Below are positions 63,633-64,000 of a DNA stretch of 64,000 nt, in pieces. Origin of the DNA: Paragonimus westermani (Eukaryota > Platyhelminthes > Trematoda > Plagiorchiida > Troglotrematidae). A model generated the notes under the pieces. That model did not search any database. It was not told where the DNA came from and was given only the letters and a program-made list of their open reading frames with translations. The position numbers and the translations under genes were made by a program. The first letter of the stretch is position 1; each line of letters begins with the position of its first letter. The stretch is taken from contig QNGE01000966.1 of assembly GCA_008508345.1 (NCBI GenBank), positions 26,063-90,062 on the forward strand. The letters are read 5' to 3'.

Positions 63633-63975
63633 GCATCTCTCATTATGATGTCACACGGAAAGACGCAGGCACTGTGAAGACTTCTTATTTTCCTGTTCTT
63701 GAAAACCCGCGGCGTCTTAAAGATTGTTCTTTTGATCCGAGTGGCTTCACATTAGAATCCTCGTAGCAAACAGCGTGAGCAGTGTTGGAAAATTAAAAAG
63801 TACTGATGAGTAGTACGGGATTTCGATTACCATAGAAACTGAACCTCACTCATAATTGGTTGCAGCTGTGATATTCCCATAAACTTTCTAGTCGTCTGCT
63901 TTCGTAAAGAAACACTGGTCTCGAATTTTGCCATTGTTAGAGCTGTTGAGGCACTCAGGCAATGAGAACATTCAA

Positions 63976-64000
63976 CATCATCATCATCATCATCATCATC
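63976..64000 (+). repeat. (CAT)n microsatellite at the window edge
   Basis: At least eight CAT units run to the last base, so the array continues outside the window. The motif is the complement of the (ATG)n array in the PLE linker at 27.1 kb, but the flanking bases do not match. Confidence 0.85.

Larger units (their letters stand above)
60986..64000. other. interval without a recognised gene
   Basis: Only short overlapping frames, such as those at 61.81-62.03 and 62.20-62.64 kb, none with a recognisable domain. Two simple repeats near the end are listed separately. Confidence 0.45.

Overview
The window looks like metazoan nuclear DNA, most likely from a parasitic flatworm (probably a digenean trematode). 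It is AT-rich, has almost no uninterrupted coding sequence, uses eukaryotic splice and poly(A) signals, and carries a repeat load typical of such genomes: Penelope-like elements (PLEs), Ty3/Gypsy relics, RTE-like, CR1/Jockey-like and R2-like non-LTR relics, and tRNA-derived SINEs. The organism is an inference from repeat types and receptor similarity; no species-diagnostic marker was found.

One gene is convincing and intact. At 9293-10687 (+) a single coding exon encodes a 464-residue rhodopsin-class GPCR that best fits the neuropeptide F/Y receptor group. A good 3' splice acceptor lies just upstream at 9227-9228 and an ATTAAA poly(A) signal downstream at 11015. Nothing else in the first 11 kb looks like a gene.

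From about 11.9 kb onward most recognisable sequence is dead mobile DNA: an RTE-like relic (11.96-12.81 kb, -), a PLE linker plus GIY-YIG fragment (13.63-14.24 kb, +), a short LTR with adjoining internal sequence (15.60-16.12 kb, -), a PLE carrying most of its RT, its linker and its endonuclease domain (26.56-28.39 kb, -) abutting a degenerate Ty3/Gypsy pol (28.44-30.86 kb, +), a third PLE RT piece (36.24-36.81 kb, -), a possible second Gypsy piece (38.08-38.73 kb, -), a CR1/Jockey-like LINE (47.68-49.00 kb, +) and an R2-like element with an N-terminal C2H2 finger (50.89-53.34 kb, +). The R2-like piece runs into a Gypsy integrase tail, a single-N assembly gap at 53656 and an LTR fragment of the same family as the 15.6 kb LTR. 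SINE-like copies of at least two families lie at 18.8, 25.8-26.2, 44.1-44.7 and 46.9 kb.

All the retroelement relics have frameshifts or stops, so none is expected to be active. Two stretches, at 56643-56833 and 60728-60985, have acceptor-like sites followed by open frames and may be exons of unknown genes. The remaining intervals hold only short unsupported open frames and simple repeats. I saw no operon, CRISPR array, rRNA or convincing tRNA gene, and no clearly new multi-gene system.
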